The position numbers were made by a program, and so were the translations under genes. Of a stretch of 64,000 nt of DNA, positions 43,838 through 54,668 are shown one piece after another (the first letter of the stretch is position 1; each line of letters begins with the position of its first letter). The notes under the pieces were generated by a model. That model ran no database searches and was not told the DNA's origin. It worked only from the letters and a program-made list of their open reading frames with translations. The DNA is from Schistocerca nitens (taxonomy: Eukaryota; Arthropoda; Insecta; Orthoptera; Acrididae), in contig NC_064619.1 in NCBI RefSeq assembly GCF_023898315.1, forward strand, positions 371,334,150 through 371,398,149, in the 5' to 3' direction.

Positions 43838-44012
43838 GTGAGGAGGGGGGAGATTAGATTAATTGCAGCACGTACAGAGGCATTTAGATAGCCATTCTTC
43901 TCATGCTCCATATCTGATTGGAACAGAAAGAAGCCCAATAAATGGTACAAAGGGAAGTACCGTCTGCCATACACTTCAGTGGTTTGCAGAGTATGGATGC
44001 AGATGTAGATTT
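43838..44012 (+). mobile_element. 3' terminal scrap of a CR1-type LINE
   Basis: The plus frame reads ARTEAFRxPFFSCSISDWNRK then KYRLPYTSV, matching the C-terminus of the CR1-type ORF2 (compare 27610-27680), and ends 'gtatggatgcagatgtagat'. It is a 5'-truncated copy with no polymerase domain. Confidence 0.7.
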
Positions 44013-44059
44013 GCAATCAAGTGGTTGGTTGCCTCAGTGACTGACAAAGTAGCATGAAA

Positions 44060-44340
44060 TTTCTAACACAGGTTAGAGTGCAAAAGCCTGGTTGTGGAGA
44101 CACTGATCTGTAACATAGCCATAAGCTTAGGTTGGTGTGGAATCCAACACTTCGGTTACAAATACGATAGCAGAAAACCTGGCTGTGATGACAGACTAAT
44201 CTGTAGCGTAAGCCACTGGACTAAGTTGGGTTGGAATGCAACACTGGTTGAGAGTTGGCAAAGCCAATAAGTGTGAAAGCAAAAAAAAAAAATTCATTGT
44301 AGTGACTGACTGGTCTGTGGCTTAGTTTGTCTGGACTAGG
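44060..44340 (-). repeat. tandem units of about 100 bp, block A
   Basis: The motif 'ctacagatcagtctgtca' (minus strand) recurs in diverged form near 44107, 44200 and 44310. Intervening text such as 'ttggctttgccaact' is also found at 48100-48235 on the plus strand. It does not match the LINE, LTR or DNA elements identified here. Confidence 0.6.
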
Positions 44341-44529
44341 ACAGAAGGTTACATTTCAACTGTTATATGTTAAACTTCAATTATGCTATTTGAAATATGT
44401 TTCAAATGCGTGTTATACCCAACCAGTCATTTCCAGGCCTATATTACAGCAAAAGTTTCAACTTTCCCCTGGATGGGAACTGAACTATCAGATACAGGAG
44501 TGGTGTATATTTTATTGCATCTATATCAT

Positions 44530-45194
44530 ATAACGAGGATAATGGAATGTAGTCGAATTAAATCTGGTGATGCTGAGGGAATTAGATTAGGAAATGAGAC
44601 ACTTAAAGTAGTAAATGAGTTTTGCTATTTGGGGAACAAAGTAACTGAGGATGGTGGAAGTAGAGAGGATATAAAATGTAGACTGGCAATGGCAAGGAAA
44701 GCGTTTCTGAAGAAGAGAAATTTGTTAACATCGAGTATAGATTTAAGTGTCAGGAAGTTGTTTCTGAAAGTATTTGTATGTGGAGTGTAGCCATGGAAGT
44801 GAAACGTGGACGATAAATAGTTTAGACAAGAAGAGGATAGAAGCTTTTGAAATGTGGTGCTACAGAAGAATGCTGAAGATTAGATGGGTAGATCACATAA
44901 CTAATGAGGAGGTATTGAATAGAACTGGGGAGAAGATAAATTTGTGGCACAACTTGACTAGAAGAAGGGATCAGTTGGTAGGACGTATTCTGAGGGATCA
45001 AGGGATCGCCAATTTAGTATTGGAGGGCAGCGTGGAGGGTAAAAATCGTAGAGGGAGACAGAGATGAATACACTAAACAGATTCAGAAGGATGTAGATTG
45101 CAGTAGGTACTGGGAGATGAAGCAGCTTGCACAGGATAGAGTAGCATGGAGAGTTGCATCGAACCAGTCTCTGGACTGAAGACCACAACAACTA
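44530..45194 (+). mobile_element. CAA-tailed RTE-like LINE copy 4 with 9-bp target duplication
   Basis: The 9-bp repeat 'ctatatcat' lies at 44521-44529 and 45195-45203. Content is the polymerase C-terminal tail: RIMECSRIKSGDAEGIRLGN, FCYLGNKVTEDGGSREDIKC, then after a frameshift near 44775 GSETWTINSLDKKRIEAFEM and MLKIRWVDHITNEEVLNRTG, with another shift near 45060. The CAA tail is short. It is truncated further than copy 3. Confidence 0.92.
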
Positions 45195-45203
45195 CTATAT
45201 CAT

Positions 45204-45589
45204 GTTACATTTTGTATTAGTAATTTCAATCTCTAAAAGCAACCTGTATCTTGTGGTGATGTGTTTCCAATATGCAATGTTCTCTTTATATTTACAGTTT
45301 GTGATCAACTGGAAATGTTGCTGCTAAACATTTGATCTTTAGTTTCTTTCTGTGATGTCACTTGCATTTTCTTTGGCTACTTTTGAGGAGCAAATAGTTT
45401 GGAGGCCGTTCAGATACTGATCAGTTTCAAATACGTGGTGAGTTCTTGTAAGAATTGCCAATGATTTGGAGTTTTTCTGTACTTTGAAAAGCGATTCTTA
45501 TACTACATTGGTGCATGACTAGTGGTTTCATCGCAAAAGAGGAGTAGTGAAGTGTGACAATCAAAAATGAAACTGGTACTGAAGAAGAG
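45204..45589. other. no recognisable feature
   Basis: Nothing supportable seen. Confidence 0.45.
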
Positions 45590-46320
45590 TATGAGTGCCA
45601 GTTTTATACGGTGGTGTCACATAAAAGGAAATAATTGGCACGAGAAACAGTGCTTAGCAGAGAAAGGTTTTTGGTTTGAAGTTAGCAGAGTACCAACAAA
45701 TGCCTTTTTACGACTCACATAATTTTGGATGTTTAAATTTGGCAACAGATATATGTCTTAGGAGTTGCAGCTTGGCAGTTAGTATAGTTGATTGGAACCA
45801 GTACTGTAGATCAGTTTGTATCTGTGTTTAGAGAAAAATTAAAAACTTGGTGAGAAAGATGGTAATTATGTATATTGATGATTTCCTATTTGGGAAATGA
45901 ACATTTGGGGGAGGCAATAATGCTCATGGCGATGGGCATTTGTCGCTTTTGAAAGAGGGCACTAATAAGGTTTTCTCCTTGTTGCCGAAGAAAATACTAA
46001 GGAGGTACCTTTGGACCTAATAAAGGAAAATATATCACCTGGAACAACAGTGTGTGTTTCAGCTCATACAAGTGCCCAGAGTACAAAGGATTCAGTCGCC
46101 TCTCCATAAACCATAGCCTCCATTTCAAGGGTCCAAAACCAGGAGCACATATAAATAGCTTAGACGGAATGTGATCTGATATTAAGAACCTTAAAAGTAC
46201 CAAGGCAGTGCAAAGAGTTGTTTACTTCTAATTTATTTCAATATGTATGGAGAAGACAAAATAAAGACATGTATTGAACGATGGCAGCTCATAAATGACT
46301 TTATTTGCAGGTATACCATT
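45590..46320 (+). pseudogene. Merlin-like (IS1016/ISXO2-type) transposase, decayed
   Basis: Plus-strand frames contain CLAEKGFWFEVSRVPTNAFL, matching 'KGxWFExSRLPL'. After a frame change comes VDWNQYC-like text, then IDDFLFGK ('IDESKFGKRKY') near 45880 and DLIKENISPGTTVCVSAHTS ('LIQKYILPGTTIISD'). Then YKGFSRLSINHSLHFKGPKP with GAHINSLDGM matches 'HLTVNHSxxFVDPxTGAHTNTIEGxW'. Near 46235 is LFQYVWRRQNKDMY ('YLAEYMWRRRN'). The order and spacing fit the Merlin superfamily. Several frameshifts and stops occur, and the catalytic Asp/Glu positions are partly lost. Terminal repeats were not found. Confidence 0.65.
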
Positions 46321-46525
46321 AATGAAATGAATAAGTCTTCAGTAGTCTACTGTTTGCTCTATATGTATTCAAAACAATTATCGATGACAATTTTTCACTT
46401 TTAATAGAAGGCCGCATTTTCTGTATTGTTTCTATTTGCTCCAGTATTCATTTCCTTGAAAGTTATATGATTTACGATGAGGTTCTGGGATCTTTCGTAC
46501 CTACACAAACTGAAGCAGTGATATA

Positions 46526-47168
46526 CCGGGTGATCAAAAAGTCAGTATAAATTTGAAAACTTAATAAACCACGGAATAATGTAGATAGAGAGGTAAAAAT
46601 TGACACACTTGCTTGGAATGACATGGGAGTATTGCTAGACGCGTGAAATATCTCTTGCGCGCGTCATTTGGTGATGATCGTGTGCTCAGCTGCCGCTTTC
46701 GTCATGCTTGGCCTCCCAGGTCCCCAGACCTCAGTCTGTGTGATTATTGGCTTTGGGGTTACCCGGAAGTCGCAAGTGTATCATGATCGACTGACATCTC
46801 TAGGGATACTGAAAGACAACATCCAATGCCAATGCCTCACCATAACTCCTGACATGCTTTACAGTGCTATTCACAACATTATTCCTCAACTACAGCTGTT
46901 GTTGAAGAATGTTGGTGGACATATTGAGCATTTCCTGTAAAGAACACCATCTTTGCTTTGTCTTACTTTTTTATGCTATTTATTGCTATCCTGATCAGAT
47001 GAAGCGCCATGTGTCGGACATTTTTTGAACTTTTGTATTTTTTTTTTTTTTTGTTCTAATAAAAACCCCATGTCATTCAAAGCATGTGAGTTAATTTGTA
47101 CCTCTCTATCTACATTATTCCGTGATTTATTCAGTTTTCAAATTTATACCGACTTTTTGATCACCCAG
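46526..47168 (+). mobile_element. Tc1/mariner-type deletion derivative with long TIRs
   Basis: TA flanks at 46524-46525 and 47169-47170. The inverted ends 'ccgggtgatcaaaaagtcag' and 'ctgggtgatcaaaaagtcgg' continue in parallel for about 70 bp with four mismatches, and more loosely beyond. Between them, plus frames hold only a C-terminal transposase piece (WPPRSPDLSLCDYWLWGYPE, then ECWWTY near 46910, in shifted frames). This contains the third catalytic Asp region without the rest. Length is 643 bp. It is related to the family of 12336-13270 but has distinct ends. Confidence 0.9.
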
Positions 47169-47170
47169 TA

Positions 47171-48044
47171 TCTGAAATTCTTCCTTCTAGTCAGCTCCTT
47201 TTGCAGATTCTATTAGTATTGCTTTGCTTCTATGTGCTGCCACATACAGAAAGTGTCTTTTTGACTTGGCAGAATACCCACCCCATTACCAATTTCACTA
47301 TGCCAGATACGGATTTGTGTTTTTGCTGTTACGTACTCCCTGCCAACTAGTTCATTATTCAGAAAGCACGTTTAGTATACTCTTTTTCTTGATTCATTAC
47401 AATTTACAGCACATTTATTTCCAAAATTAGACATGTAAAATAAGGTGATTGCTATACTTACCTCTTTCAAAAATTGTGGTGTGTGCAATCAGAACATCAT
47501 TTTCCACTTGAAAATGATTCCTTATGCTGATTTTCCTACTACCTCCATTTCTCGGATAACTATATTCTTTGCTAGGTAGCAGAGTCATTGTGTAATGCCA
47601 CTTCTGAAAACATCTCTTTCATGGTAAACACAGTGGTCTACTGTCAGTCTCACAAGACTACTAATCTATAAGGTAGGCATGAATTTCATTCCTGTTGCCT
47701 CTGATGTCATAATGACAATATTTGAACTGACTTTATGACTGGGTGAAAGATTTCCGACTTCTGAAACTATCTGTTGTTGCCAACATTCACTCATATTTAA
47801 GACACTTTTTCTGATGAATTAATCAAAAGTGCAAGGTAAACTGAGAAGAGTTATTTAACATCATAGAAAAAACTTGGAGTATTTCGACACACATTCCATT
47901 TGGATATAGAGGAATGTTCGATACGAGTGTCGGCTTTGATCAAGTGACGTAAGAAATGTGCGGCAAACACCATAAACAATATGGTGACTATAATGTGATG
48001 TCAGTGGTGATTCTTTCTCCCCGCCCCCCCCCCCCTCCCCCTCC
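47171..48044. other. no recognisable gene; a C-rich run near 48020-48044
   Basis: Nothing coding that I can support. The right margin is C-rich ('ccccgcccccccccc') just before repeat block B. Confidence 0.45.
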
Positions 48045-48240
48045 TTAAGTGGGCTAAGCTACAGATCATTCTATCACAACTATATTTTTTAGTGTCACAT
48101 TCATTGGCTTCACCAACTCAACTAATCTGTCACCTTCCGATCTAGCCTATACCTCAGGCTAAGCTACAGATCAGTCTGTCGCCACAAACAGTTTTATATG
48201 CTTTGATATTTTTTGGGCTTTGCCAGCTAACAGAACTGTG
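48045..48240 (+). repeat. tandem units of about 107 bp, block B
   Basis: 'gctaagctacagatcattct' (48050) and 'gctaagctacagatcagtct' (48158) are followed by 'cattggcttcaccaact' and 'gggctttgccagct'. It is the same family as block A at 44060-44340, on the opposite strand, about 4 kb away. Confidence 0.65.
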
Positions 48241-48570
48241 AATATATGAACCGTAAGGTGACATAACTGCAGCCAAAGCTTACGACTTGTGTCAGACATT
48301 GCTCTTCACCCATTACATATATATACCTTACCTAAATTATGAATGATGGAAGGCAGGGGTCTAATATGAAACTTTTACCCACAGATTGTCATTTATGTTA
48401 GCACTGTCAGCTCTTAGGAAGTGCCATTTCTTGGTCACATTTCACATAACAATCATAATTATAATGTATACATGGAACTGAGAGATAGGCTGTTGCTGAG
48501 CAACAGTCATACAATAAGTTTTAAATGAACGCACTGCTATTTGACTATATTGTTCTTTATTTTATTCTGA

Positions 48571-48629
48571 CCAGGTTTTGGCACTTTTATGCCAAGTACT
48601 CGAAAATGGCATAAAAGGCCGAAACCTGG
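48571..48629 (+). repeat. short imperfect palindrome with hammerhead-like 3' arm
   Basis: Arms 48571-48594 ('ccaggttttggcacttttat') and 48607-48629 are reverse complements with two or three differences. The right arm ends 'aaaaggccgaaacctgg', resembling the stem II/GAAA part of hammerhead ribozymes; a CUGANGA core is not intact. Confidence 0.55.
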
Positions 48630-49001
48630 GTCTAATTAAATAAACAACAGTACAGTCAAGTGGTGACATGTTCGTGTTCATTTAAAAAAATATACAACAC
48701 ATCTTTTGCTGTTTCTGAGATTATATTTTATGCATCTGTCACATGCATTGATGTATATAAAATACCATATTTGGGCAGTTATTGTGTATGGGTAGTATAT
48801 ACAAAAAGTATAAAATTGTAAAATATATACAAAAATGGGTAAAAACAGATGTCATTTGTCACAAACCACTCATAGAGTGAGTTGGCCTTAATGCAAAATC
48901 TGCATCTATTGTACCCTTACACACTAATTGTTCAAACATGGCATTTTACATATATTAATATGAATGTGTGTGTCACAGATGTATGCAGACTGTTAAAAAA
49001 A

Positions 49002-49198
49002 GTGTCCAATATTTTGAGTGGTCAAATAAACATCAACTCTAAAATGCATACCTTAAGAGTTATGAGCACGTCTTCAGTAGAAGAAATTTTTCGCAGTAGT
49101 GGAAAAAATGCTCATAGCTCTTATCGTATGCATTTGAGAGCCTTTGGACGTTTTTCCTTATTTTGGTGGGTACTAACAGCTCTCAAAATATTAGACAC
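49002..49198. repeat. foldback (MITE-like) element
   Basis: The outer arms 49002-49018 and 49182-49198 match 16 of 17 in inverted orientation. The inner arms (49039-49068 and 49109-49138, 'aaatgcata...tatgagca') match about 26 of 30. The intervening segments differ. It has no coding capacity. No target duplication was obvious. Confidence 0.8.
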
Positions 49199-49316
49199 TG
49201 TAGTGCCTTGTATAAGATCAGAAATAACAAGATAAATATGTAATATAGACACTTCGGCTTATGTCAATTCCATGATGACAGTTATCAAATATGACCAAGA
49301 AATGGCACTGCCTGCC

Positions 49317-49332
49317 TGCGCGCGCGCGCACA

Positions 49333-49364
<32 letters not shown>

Positions 49365-49368
49365 CACA
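49317..49368. repeat. CG/CA alternating simple repeat
   Basis: 'cgcgcgcgcgca' followed by repeated 'cgca' units: alternating purine-pyrimidine sequence of the Z-DNA-prone type. Confidence 0.95.
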
Positions 49369-49454
49369 TATTGAAATAACTTCAGTGATTTGTCTGTACA
49401 GTTGAAGATATGGCTCTTGGAGTAATGTGTTAGGAGAGTCTAGTAAATTCTTGC

Positions 49455-49700
49455 ATTAAACAAACAGGTCATTGAACTGGGTGCTGCAGTGTATGCCTGT
49501 CAGCTCAAGCTGGAGGTAATCAGGTGGTACACCAGCAGCCAAAAGCAAGAACAGTCTGACAAATAAATCAAAATCAGTCTTCAGAAATGCAAAGTCATGG
49601 AATCTCTTTGAGTACTTATAATGAAATGTTTCAATCATTGAAATGTAGTCAGTCATGCCTGTCCACAAATGACTGCCTTCAATTTTGGGAAAATTCCATG
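49455..49700 (-). pseudogene. hAT-type (GTF2IRD2/ZBED-like) transposase fragment
   Basis: A minus-strand open frame (49668-49456) reads YKYSKRFHDFAFLKTDFDLF then LLAAGVPPDYLQLELTGIHC. This matches the 'RFxDFxxLexxFxLFxxPf...vpxxLQxELIdLQc' block of hAT transposases related to vertebrate GTF2IRD2. Upstream minus-strand sequence (49700-50130) is coding-like in places but unconvincing. Small fragment, no ends found. Confidence 0.55.
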
Positions 49701-51017
49701 TAATGAACTGCTGATTTTTCCCATAGGATTAATTATTGTTTGATAGAGTCAATCTTGTCTTCCATGTGTTACCAGATGGTTCTTCCCTTGCATTAGGACT
49801 TAATGAAATCAAATAATTTGTGGTATCAACCTTAAAAGATTTTGTCCCAGCACTGTTTACCCATATCTCAAGTGTTTGCCTCAGTGGCCGCCTTAAGTTC
49901 AGCTAGCATTCTCTCCTATCCATCAGAAGACAAGTGCATCATACCACCTTTCTGGCTGGTGTTGCAACAATGTTCCAGTAAGTATTTTCCCACCTCATAG
50001 TAGTACAGTGGTGTGTTAAACACTTTGCATGGCCTTCAAACTATACAAAAAGTGAAGCTGTTCCCATTCCTCGTTGAATGATTTGGCTTCTTCACTATTT
50101 TTTGATAAGTGCGTAGACACCATGGTATTCCTAGTGCAGAATGTAAATCTAATTTAACACAACTGGTATTGCTAGCAAACTGTGACAAGCTGAGTGCCTC
50201 ACTGTAGCAGAATTGGCTTCCAGCCTTTTCCTTTTCTTACTCATGCCCCAGCCCCACTCGCACTGCACTAGGAGCACTGGGCAGGAGCGTGGCCAGAGTA
50301 CTTGCACTTGGTGGCCACTGTTTGGCCAGGCCTAATGTAGGTTTTCACAGCTGCTGTTTACTTTTAGTGCAATTCACGCTGAGGCAATAAGATACGGCAT
50401 GCAATGCATGATACAGTGCAAAAGCAACAGTCATTGGCAGAATTCATTGATGCATAGTGGAATTTACTTAACTGGTTCGCATGGGGATGACAACCATACA
50501 ACACCAACATGTATCTCTTTCATATTGACCAACGCAACATGGAGTGCTGTTCTCTCCACACCACTTGTGTTGTACAATATAAGGCAGGTAAAATCTCAGG
50601 TGATTCAGTGTGCCTCCAGTGTTTTTCTAGATGAAGCAAAGCTACATCTGTCTTTGTAGTCAGTTTCTCACTAAAACTTTTACTTTTCGCATAAAAAACT
50701 CAAACATGTTTTGAGATTTGTGCATGTTCTCCATTATGCAGGCTCTCACATCTGATTTTGAGATAACTATTCAATAAACATATCATACAGTCTGATGTGA
50801 CAGTTTAATACTTAACTGGTTTCCTATTCAGTATTGTTCATATTTATTGTGATAATTGACATACAAGTAACCCACTGGGCATTGTTTGAAAAAATTGCTG
50901 TAAAGACGGTAGTTGCTGGTCTGTTCACATTTGGTGGATTTTAGGAGATAGATTGCTGCATACAAGTAACATATTGAAACTATTTTTGACAGTGAAAAGC
51001 CACGAAGAAGCTAGCAA

Positions 51018-51071
<54 letters not shown>

Positions 51072-51879
51072 GTTACTGTGCTGCCAATTCTGGCAATACC
51101 CTTGGCTGGAGAGACTCGGCTACTCATTGTCTATTCTGGGTCTGATACAATCTTTGCCAAGGGTTGGTCACTTTTTAAAATAAAAATAAGCAGCTTCCAT
51201 ATGACATATGAACCAGATAAAGAAGCTACTGTTAAGTTGAACATAGGTGCATACAGTGTTAAATAACATACTCCAATTAAAATTGTTAAAGTTTAACTAA
51301 TAAAGTTAATTGTCTATAAATTCATACTGTAATTTGTAAGCTGGTGACAAGGCACTATGTTATTAAGTGAATTGAAATTAGCTCGAGGCCCCAACAAAGT
51401 GGTTAGCAAACTCATTATATAAAAAATAAATAAAATAGCTGTAAAATATAGACAGTGCTCACAGTTAAAATTAACTGAAGTTAAACTCCACACTAGCTCA
51501 ACTAAACAGGAGTCTAATCAACAGACAACATATTAAACGTGTCAATTAGTAACAGAAAATGTTCAAAGTTCCTCACTGGCAAAATGAGTTAAGTTCAGAC
51601 TCAGTGCAATTAATTAAGAGTACATATCATCTTAACATGCAAAATTACAAGTTCTGCTAAACAACTAGTGAAAATAAAGAGTTCTGACCCCTTCAGACTG
51701 ACTCTTAAGTCCCTGATGAATTCGTGCGAAATATTTTAGTGTCATGACCAACAAAACAAAAAATTTTATCATGAGAAACACGCAGCTGGATCACAGCCCT
51801 GACCAGCATGCTTCTTACCTCTCTAAACCTAATCAAGACAGTGCCAAAGAGTAAGATAACCACCACCCTTTTAAGTAAT
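49701..51879. other. no recognisable gene; (CT)n microsatellite at 51018-51071
   Basis: Apart from a run of CT units, interrupted once by 'tttc', and possible hAT-derived scraps at the left, I see nothing that I can assign. Confidence 0.5.
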
Positions 51880-52620
51880 TGGCCCTCGCCTCCCCTACGC
51901 AGAAACACCCTGCATCCATGTTATTTAGTGCACCTCTCTGTCATCTACTTGGATAGCAGCTTGTGATGTGTAGTGCACTCCTGACCAGTTCAGGGGCACC
52001 CAAGATTTCTTAACTCTATGGTGCAAGTCCACGAAATCACAGCCTGGCTTGTCACAGAACCTTTGAAGTCTCTGGTTCAGTCCTTCCACTGGACTGAGAA
52101 CCAGGTGGCCATGATTAGTTCCAGGGCCAGTGGTGCAAATTGAGAGTTACGTTGAAACTCCGTGTGCAAGGATGGTCTTGTCAGCTTTCTTTTTCAGTCG
52201 CTGGTATGACCCAAGTATGTCATTGTAGCCCAGACTATAGGCATTGTTTGTTCTGCATGCGACACAATCTGTGATTAGTTGCACTCCGTTCCCTCAGTGG
52301 CTGCCAGAATAGTATCTTCAACATGTTGAATAAGGCCCACAGACACCTGATATTCTTTCCTGTCGCTTGCTTCATTTCCTTAAGAGGTACTATTATTCAC
52401 TATACATCTGAACTGCCCCCTCTTGACATGGGATGAAACAGACGAAGTGTGTTCCCTTGGCTCAGTTTCAGTGCAACACAACACCTCGAACTTGTTGGTT
52501 AGGGGAATCAGTGTAACAACCAGAGTCCACCCTGTTCCGACATGCCGCTCACTGTCAAGTGGATGAGTAATGACAGACCCCCTACTTCCTGAAGAGGGAA
52601 AAGGATCCAAAGGAGAGGAT
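51880..52620 (-). pseudogene. CR1-type LINE ORF1 fragment, antisense
   Basis: Minus strand from 52610: PLDSERHVGTGWTLVVTLIP and LTNKFEVLCCTETEPREHTS. Then, through broken frames, VEGLNQRLQRFC-like text (near 52080), GCDFVDLHHRV and PLNWSGVHYTSQAAIQVDD (near 51960). This parallels the window's right end (MEGLNQRLRQFCDRVGCRFL, then DRSGVHYTQQSATRVE), so both are the hydrolase-like C-terminus of the same ORF1 family. No ORF2 follows. Confidence 0.75.
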
Positions 52621-53856
52621 AGTATTTGAGGTACCTTTGGTACCGGTACTGTAGGTTCATGATTCTTGGGAGCTCTTCACACACACAGATTTGCAGCAGT
52701 TGCGAATCATTTGCAAGTTATCAGGGTGATTTTTAGCTGCTTATGAACATCGACCAACTCGTCCCCATGTTCAAAAATAGCATTCACAGTGCAACTGCAT
52801 TATGGCTGGTGCAGTGTATTACAGGACTGTGAACAAATAACTTTAAACAAAACCTGACTGTCTTCCATTCTGTTGAGCTAAAAAATTGCCAATTTCCTAT
52901 TTCTGTAAAGGCATCAGAAAAAATTTTGATAAAAAATACTAGTTCCGTAAAACAAATTTGAAATAGAGTTAATACATGATAAATGTAGATGATATATACT
53001 CCTCTTGAAGGGAACACTAGATGTAACATAATGTTAGTCACAATATCTGAATGCCAATTTACTACAGATAGGATTAAGCACAGGACAATAGTAACTTCAG
53101 AAAATTCTCAAAAATATATGTTTATTTGCATTTATATAAACTGAAATTCAGTGCGATATATTCTTTGGCAGTAAATATTAATCGCAAACAGTGTTTTTAT
53201 ACAAAATAAGTTATCCATAGTACTTGTACTGGTAACTTGCAAAAATTTTCAAAAATATAGCTTCATAAGTATCTGAAAGTTCTTGAAAATAAACTGTTTC
53301 TTGTGTAATTATACAATGAAATTAGAGGACTGTGGTTTCGAATGAGGATAGGCATACCAATCTCAAAAATTTTAAAAGAGCACAAATAAGTTTAAGCCTA
53401 TAATTGAAAATAACAGTACTTTACTGCAAATGTTCAAAATTCTGCAATACAAACCAGTATTGATATAATTGATGAAAGATTATGCAAAAGTGACATGAAC
53501 AGTAAAATGTTGCAAATTTGAGAATATCAAATCAGCACACAAATCTGGCATATGCGGTCTCACACACAGACGTTCAGATCACATATTTACTTCAAACTTT
53601 GCGCACCTTCAATAGTTTATTAGGTCAACATAATGTGCAAGTAGAAAGACATACTACTCAAAACATTTTTTAGAAAATCTCACGTTTTATGAATCAGTGA
53701 TTTACTGGTGCATTGTGACCCTGAGCACAAGCTGGCGGCTGTTGTGTGGTAAGTGTTCAGACTTTGTAATAAGTGGCGTAATGGATCAAGACCTTCTCAT
53801 ATTTTTTAATTTATATTTTTTTCTACACTAGTCATGCTATTTCATGTATGTTCTAT
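52621..53856. other. AT-rich; diverged internal repeats around 53085-53440
   Basis: A phrase like 'gtaacttgcaaaaattttca' recurs near 53089 and 53232, with weaker versions near 53357 and 53422. This may be an eroded tandem array. No coding pattern. Confidence 0.4.
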
Positions 53857-53857
53857 T

Positions 53858-54668
53858 TGAAAGGTAATAAGATGAAAGGATACGCATATTTGCATTAACT
53901 TTTATTGAATTTTCATTATAAAAATAAATAGTATGCGACTTTTATTTCTATAGGCAAGTTAAAAATTTTATCGACTGCCTTCAAACATGTTCATATTTGA
54001 CTGACAGTGAACGAGAATTGCTTCTCTTGAAGATGCTATTAAAATACTTTCAATTGTACATCGCCGTTTTTTGCACCAATATTTGCAAAAATGTTCCATT
54101 ACAAGTCGTTTACCAAATTGTCAGAAAAAAAGAGAAATTTCAGTATGGCAACGAGCTTTGTTTTTCTTAGAAACTCTGAAGATTCCTTTTCCATACAGGA
54201 AAACTGCATTCATTTGACAAAGAAGATGCTGTTTTGCTTTGTTTCCCATGTCTGTGTGAAAAATATCATCCTGCAACTCATAATGTTGAAAGCACATCCA
54301 ACTATTAATCAATACATTACCCTCATATTCTGGCACATTTTAACTCCGTATTATTGAGTAAAGTTATTTACACTTTTATTTATTGTGATTTACTTGGGCT
54401 TCCAAGCCTGTACCTCATCATTGAACCTGTCTGCAGATCGAAGTATCCACGTGAAAAGCTATTCTCAGTACCTTACCTGATCGCTGGTATAAGGGATTTC
54501 AGAAGTCATGACAAGCATACATTTTCATGAAAACTGTATTTGGTCATTGGTTGTCAATAATTATAATATTTGTTGTGATTATAAAAATTAATAAGCAACC
54601 AAATAACGCTGGAAATTCAATAAAAGTTCATGCGAATACTCCTGTCTTTTCATTGTATTACCTTTCAA
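53858..54668. mobile_element. unclassified TIR element of about 810 bp
   Basis: The left end 'tgaaaggtaataagatgaaa' and the reverse complement of the right end 'tgaaaggtaatacaatgaaa' align for about 60 bp, both continuing through 'aacttttattgaattt'. The interior holds short open frames without recognisable family blocks (54091-54357 plus, 54121-54336 minus). Probably a non-autonomous DNA element; the superfamily is unknown. Confidence 0.7.

Noticed and set aside
49317..49368. Alternating CG/CA tract as a regulatory element
   Set aside because: Z-DNA potential is possible, but nothing ties it to a gene here.
54091..54357. Open frame of 88 codons as a gene
   Set aside because: It lies inside a TIR element, overlaps an opposing frame and has no recognisable domain; chance is likely.
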